Below, piece after piece: positions 60,180 through 64,000 of a DNA stretch of 64,000 bases. The stretch spans positions 248,001 through 312,000 of the forward strand of contig SACZ01000002.1 of the NCBI GenBank assembly GCA_023369685.1, given 5' to 3'. This DNA is from Prolixibacteraceae bacterium JC049. Its GTDB lineage: Bacteria > Bacteroidota > Bacteroidia > Bacteroidales > Prolixibacteraceae. Within the stretch, counting starts at the first letter, position 1. Every line of letters starts with the position of its first letter. The notes below the pieces were generated by a model that had not been told where the DNA came from, ran no database searches, and was given only the letters and a program-made list of their open reading frames with translations. A program made the translations under genes and the position numbers.

Positions 60180-63100
60180 ATGAGAAAAGATTATCGTTTT
60201 CTGAATAATCTGTTTGGATGGTTATCTTTCGCCATCGCAGCAATAGTTTATTTGCTTACCATTGAGCCAACCGCCAGTTTTTGGGATTGTGGCGAGTTTA
60301 TAACTACATCGTTCAGACTTGAAGTTGGCCACCCACCCGGGGCACCATTCTTCATGATATTAGGACGCCTGTTTACCATGTTTGCTGGCGATGTAACCAA
60401 CGTAGCAAAAATGATTAATGCCATGTCGGCAATGGCCAGTGCATTCACCATCTTATTTTTATTCTGGAGTATCACCCATTTGGCAAAAAAACTGGTTATA
60501 AAAATTGGTGAAACACCATCATTGGTTCAGACAATGGGAATTATGGGTGCCGGTTTAGTTGGTGCATTGGCTTACACTTTCTCTGACACATTCTGGTTTT
60601 CAGCCGTAGAAGGAGAAGTTTATGCCACATCATCGTTAATTACTGCCATCGTTTTCTGGGCTATACTAAAATGGGAAGAAGTGGCCGACGAGCCCAATTC
60701 TAACCGTTGGCTAGTGTTAATTGCCTATATCGTTGGACTCTCAATTGGAGTTCACTTGCTTAACCTGTTGGCAATTCCAGCTATTGTTTTTGTTTACTAT
60801 TTCAGAAAATACAAAGTTACTCGCAACGGAATTATCGCATCATTAGCCATTTCTGGAGTAATTGTAGGAGCTATTATGTATGGAATTATTCCTGGAGTAA
60901 TTCAAATTGCATCCAAATTCGAATTGCTATTTGTTAACTCGTTTGGCTTACCATACAATGTTGGTGTAATCTTCTATGCAGCTCTTTTAATTGGAGCACT
61001 GCTTTATGGAATTTGGTTTACACACAAGCACAAAAAAGTACTTTGGAATACAGTAATCATCTGTACTACAGTTATCCTTATTGGATATTCTTCGTTTGCA
61101 ATGATTGTTATTCGCTCAAGTGCGAATCCTCCTATGGATCAAAATAATCCAGACGATGTATTCTCTCTTTTATATTACCTGAATCGTGAGCAATATGGTG
61201 CACGTCCACTATTTACAGGGCAGTACTACAATTCACCTCTAGACAATCAGCAACGTTTCTTAAAAGGAAAAAAAGTTTATGCTCAGCGTAATGGTAAATA
61301 CGAGGTAATCAACCAGAAACAAATTCCTAATTACGACTCTGATTTCACTACTATATTACCACGTATGTGGAGTAGTGAGCCACGTCATATTCAAGAATAT
61401 AAGAAGTGGGCAAACATCAAAGGAACAAAAATGCGTCACGTTAGTGAAGATGGAGAATCGGAACTAATTGTCAAACCAACTTTTGGAGAAAACCTTCTAT
61501 TCATGATCCGATATCAGTTTGGGCATATGTACTTCCGCTACTTTATGTGGAACTTCGCAGGACGACAAAATGATATTCAGGGACATGGCGACATCTTAAG
61601 TGGAAACTGGATTAGTGGTATCGATTTTATTGACGAAGCCAGATTGGGTAGTCAAAAAGATCTTCCAAAGAAATATGCCGATAACCCGGGTAGAAACAAA
61701 TACTACTTCTTCCCATTAATTTTAGGCCTATTGGGTATTTTCTTCCAATATAACCGGGGCAAGAAAGGAAAACAAGACCTTTGGGTAGTGTTCTTATTAT
61801 TTGCGATGACAGGTATTGCCATTGTATTCTATCTGAATCAGTATCCATTACAGCCACGTGAACGTGATTATGCATTTGCAGGATCATTCTATGCATTTGC
61901 CATTTGGATTGGACTAGGAGTGCTTTATCTAATTGAATTGCTTAATAAGTGGACACCAAAACAAATTAGCACAGCCATTGCAACTGTTGCTTCATTGATT
62001 CTGGTTCCTGGTATCATGGCATCAGAAAATTGGGACGATCACGATAGATCGAACAGATATGCAGCACGCGATTTTGGTAGGAACTACCTAGAAAGCTGTG
62101 CTCCAAATGCAATTATTTTCACCAATGGCGATAACGATACCTTCCCACTTTGGTACAACCAAGATGTAGAAGGCGTACGTACCGACGTTCGTGTTTGTAA
62201 TCTTAGCTACCTTCAAACCGATTGGTACATCGATCAGATGAAACGTAAAGCATGGGATTCAGATCCACTGCCAATTACATTCAATCAAGATCAGTATGCC
62301 GAAGGGAAACGCGAGATCAGCTACCTATTCGAAGATCCTCGAGTGAACAGAAGCATCAGTTTAAAAGAAGCTGTCGATTTCATTAAGAGCGACAAGCCGG
62401 CAACAAAACTACGTCAATACGATAATGCCTCTTACCTACCTTCGAAGAAACTTTACTATCCTGTTGACAAGAAAGCGGTATTGGAAAATGGAGTAGTTTC
62501 GCTAAAAGACACTGCACTAATCGAGGATACTATTACAATCAACTTTGGTAAGAAAAACTACCTAAGTAAAGATGAGCTGATGGTACTTGACATGATTCAG
62601 TCGAACAACTGGAAGCGCCCTATTTACATTGCAATTACTGTTGGTCAGGATAAATACTTAGGACTAAAAGAATATTTCCAGATTGAAGGATTGGCTTACC
62701 GTTTCTCTCCAATTAAGAGCAGCAAAAAACAGTTGCTTACAGGGCGAGTTAACGTAGATGCCATGTACGACAATATTATGAACAAGTTCAAATGGGGAAA
62801 TATCGATGATCCTAATGTTTATTTGGATGAAAACCTTCGTCGAATGGCTATGAACATCCGCAATAACTTCGTTCGTCTTTCGGAAGCATTAATTCTGGAA
62901 GGAAGAAATAAACAAGCTATTGAAGTACTGGATAAATGTCAGAAGATTGTCTCTGTAGACAAAGTTCAGTATGAATATTTCGGTTTACTAATGGCCGAAA
63001 ACTATTTCAAAGCTGGTGCTACCGATAAAGGTGTTGCTATCATGCGTAAAATGAAAGAGGATTTTGCCCAAGAGTTAAATTACTACTTGTCGTTGGCACC

Positions 63101-63260
63101 TCATTTCATGAACTCAATTGATGGCGAGATTCAGTCTCCTCTTTACATTCTTCGAGAAATGGCAACAGTTGCTCAAGAGTACAAGCAAGAAGAAGTTATT
63201 AAGGAACTGCAAGAGACCTTTACCAAGTATTACGAAATGTACGCCACATCGGCACAATAA
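60180..63260 (+). CDS. DUF2723 / TMEM260-like multi-span membrane protein, predicted protein O-glycosyltransferase
   Basis: This protein of about 1026 residues starts MRKDYRFLNNLFGWLSFAIAAIVYLLTIEPTASFWDCGEFI. The acidic DCGEF in the first outer loop and GHPPGAPFFMILGRLF are the DUF2723 signature. The glutamate/aspartate there sits where GT-C transferases hold their catalytic base. About ten to eleven membrane helices cover the first 620 residues, including QYPLQPRERDYAFAGSFYAFA. A soluble C-terminal region with helical TPR-like repeats follows (about 880-1010). Human TMEM260, from the same family, is a protein O-mannosyltransferase, so protein O-glycosylation on the outer face is inferred. 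Frames upstream to 60141 are rejected because the ATG at 60180 opens the conserved start. Confidence 0.85.
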   Translation: MRKDYRFLNNLFGWLSFAIAAIVYLLTIEPTASFWDCGEFITTSFRLEVGHPPGAPFFMILGRLFTMFAGDVTNVAKMINAMSAMASAFTILFLFWSITHLAKKLVIKIGETPSLVQTMGIMGAGLVGALAYTFSDTFWFSAVEGEVYATSSLITAIVFWAILKWEEVADEPNSNRWLVLIAYIVGLSIGVHLLNLLAIPAIVFVYYFRKYKVTRNGIIASLAISGVIVGAIMYGIIPGVIQIASKFELLFVNSFGLPYNVGVIFYAALLIGALLYGIWFTHKHKKVLWNTVIICTTVILIGYSSFAMIVIRSSANPPMDQNNPDDVFSLLYYLNREQYGARPLFTGQYYNSPLDNQQRFLKGKKVYAQRNGKYEVINQKQIPNYDSDFTTILPRMWSSEPRHIQEYKKWANIKGTKMRHVSEDGESELIVKPTFGENLLFMIRYQFGHMYFRYFMWNFAGRQNDIQGHGDILSGNWISGIDFIDEARLGSQKDLPKKYADNPGRNKYYFFPLILGLLGIFFQYNRGKKGKQDLWVVFLLFAMTGIAIVFYLNQYPLQPRERDYAFAGSFYAFAIWIGLGVLYLIELLNKWTPKQISTAIATVASLILVPGIMASENWDDHDRSNRYAARDFGRNYLESCAPNAIIFTNGDNDTFPLWYNQDVEGVRTDVRVCNLSYLQTDWYIDQMKRKAWDSDPLPITFNQDQYAEGKREISYLFEDPRVNRSISLKEAVDFIKSDKPATKLRQYDNASYLPSKKLYYPVDKKAVLENGVVSLKDTALIEDTITINFGKKNYLSKDELMVLDMIQSNNWKRPIYIAITVGQDKYLGLKEYFQIEGLAYRFSPIKSSKKQLLTGRVNVDAMYDNIMNKFKWGNIDDPNVYLDENLRRMAMNIRNNFVRLSEALILEGRNKQAIEVLDKCQKIVSVDKVQYEYFGLLMAENYFKAGATDKGVAIMRKMKEDFAQELNYYLSLAPHFMNSIDGEIQSPLYILREMATVAQEYKQEEVIKELQETFTKYYEMYATSAQ

Positions 63261-63267
63261 AATATTC

Positions 63268-63300
63268 AAACGGGAACATTATCTTTGTTCCCGTTTTTTA
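63268..63300 (+). terminator. Intrinsic terminator after DUF2723
   Basis: AAACGGGAACA pairs perfectly with TGTTCCCGTTT around a 7-nt loop, and T follows. Confidence 0.88.
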
Positions 63301-63311
63301 ATTGTTTAAGT

Positions 63312-64000
63312 GTGTTTAAACCCGAAGTACATCTTCCAACATGGATTACCAATTGGTTTCCAAAGGCTATTTGGACCATTCCCAATAATCGAAAAGAGAT
63401 TTTTCTCACTTTCGACGATGGTCCTATACCTAAGATTACGCCTTGGGTTCTGGATATCTTAAACCAAGAAAACATCAAAGCCACCTTCTTCTGTGTTGGA
63501 GATAATGTGGCTAAATATCCTGAGTTGTACCAACGGATTTTAGACGAAGGACATGTAGTTGGAAATCATACATTCAATCATGTTCAAGGCTTAAAAATGA
63601 GCAAATCCGAATTTATTAACAATGTTAATAAAGCACGTAAATTCATTAATTCCCAACTCTTTCGTCCGCCGCACGGTTGGTTAAAACGATCGCAATACAA
63701 AGCCATTTCGAAACAATATAAAATTGTGATGTGGGATGTTATCAGTGTGGATTACAATCCGGCTATCTCTCCTAAGCAATGTTTACAGAATGTATTGGAG
63801 TTTACCAGAAGTGGCTCAATAATTACATTCCACGACTCTCTTAAGGCAGAAGAAAATCTAAAGTATGCCTTACCTCGTGCCATAAAAGAGCTAAAAGCAA
63901 AAGGATTTCAGTTCAATAAAATTGAATTCGAAAAAGTAAAACAGCTTTATACCGATACTCAATGGGGACGTTTCAAACAACGTACCAACCAATGGAAACA
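63312..64000 (+). CDS. Polysaccharide deacetylase (NodB domain), partial at right edge
   Basis: An open frame starts at a GTG at 63312 and runs off the window after about 229 codons. It reads VFKPEVHLPTWITNWFPKAIWTIP and then the NodB motifs in order. These are TFDDGP (motif 1, about 39-44), GNHTFNH (motif 2, the two zinc histidines), RPPHG (motif 3), MWDVISVDYNP (motif 4) and ITFHDS (motif 5). All catalytic parts are present, so it should be active. Members remove N- or O-acetyl groups from peptidoglycan or other glycans. The GTG is the only start codon at a suitable place and lies 12 nt after a terminator, so the true start could be elsewhere. The C-terminal end is outside the window. Confidence 0.82.
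   Translation, partial: MFKPEVHLPTWITNWFPKAIWTIPNNRKEIFLTFDDGPIPKITPWVLDILNQENIKATFFCVGDNVAKYPELYQRILDEGHVVGNHTFNHVQGLKMSKSEFINNVNKARKFINSQLFRPPHGWLKRSQYKAISKQYKIVMWDVISVDYNPAISPKQCLQNVLEFTRSGSIITFHDSLKAEENLKYALPRAIKELKAKGFQFNKIEFEKVKQLYTDTQWGRFKQRTNQWK

Overview
The window is a chromosomal segment of a Bacteroidota bacterium. Three things in the sequence support this. Promoters follow the phylum pattern of a -7 element TAnnTTTG with a TTG or TTTG about 18-20 nt upstream. The first protein ends in a type IX secretion (T9SS) sorting domain. Many families are typical of the phylum: DUF6146, DUF2723, GYDIA-type GHMP kinase, a DUF362/polyferredoxin pair and DUF4369-type thioredoxin lipoproteins. 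The mix of Bacteroidales-like genes (SatP, DUF362 pair, RarD) with a mevalonate pathway suggests a marine Marinilabiliales/Marinifilaceae-like lineage, but that placement is inference. No rRNA, CRISPR array, prophage or insertion sequence was seen. Almost all of the sequence is ordinary chromosomal coding DNA.

Layout. 0-10.5 kb: housekeeping genes (ahcY, ribF, an LpxH-like hydrolase, a KAS III-like synthase), a thioredoxin-fold lipoprotein without its cysteines, two methyltransferases, an orphan histidine kinase and an M16 peptidase. 10.6-11.0 kb: two identical tRNA-Phe genes, each with its own promoter. 11.0-26.3 kb: a flavodoxin-like gene, then a same-strand run with almost no spacing: FNR-like reductase, MiaB, MtaB, methylcrotonyl-CoA carboxylase beta, enoyl-CoA hydratase, methylcrotonyl-CoA carboxylase alpha, acyl-CoA dehydrogenase, class II HMG-CoA reductase, GYDIA kinase, diphosphomevalonate decarboxylase, mevalonate kinase, lipoyl synthase and a second FNR-like reductase. 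26.4-29.8 kb: polyferredoxin/DUF362 pair and prmC. 29.9-36 kb: ribD, cls, a PLP dehydratase and dapD. 36-43.3 kb: a glycan island with five glycosyltransferase-type genes and two nucleotide-sugar genes (3,4-ketoisomerase and DegT aminotransferase). 43.5-59.5 kb: tsaC, dnaE, trxA, DUF58, rarD, flavodoxin, thyA-folA, satP, two paralogous lipoproteins, a GH105 enzyme and a Nudix hydrolase. 59.6-60.2 kb: a gene-free gap with a candidate structured RNA. 60.2-64 kb: a large DUF2723 membrane protein and the start of a polysaccharide deacetylase.

The most interesting system is the 15.0-24.8 kb run. The first four genes match the leucine-degradation steps from a branched acyl-CoA to HMG-CoA. The next four are HMG-CoA reductase and the enzymes that take mevalonate to isopentenyl diphosphate. 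No HMG-CoA synthase, thiolase or HMG-CoA lyase gene lies in the window. The order and overlaps suggest a leucine-to-isoprenoid route encoded as one transcription unit, flanked by radical-SAM enzymes and two FNR-like flavin reductases that may supply electrons.
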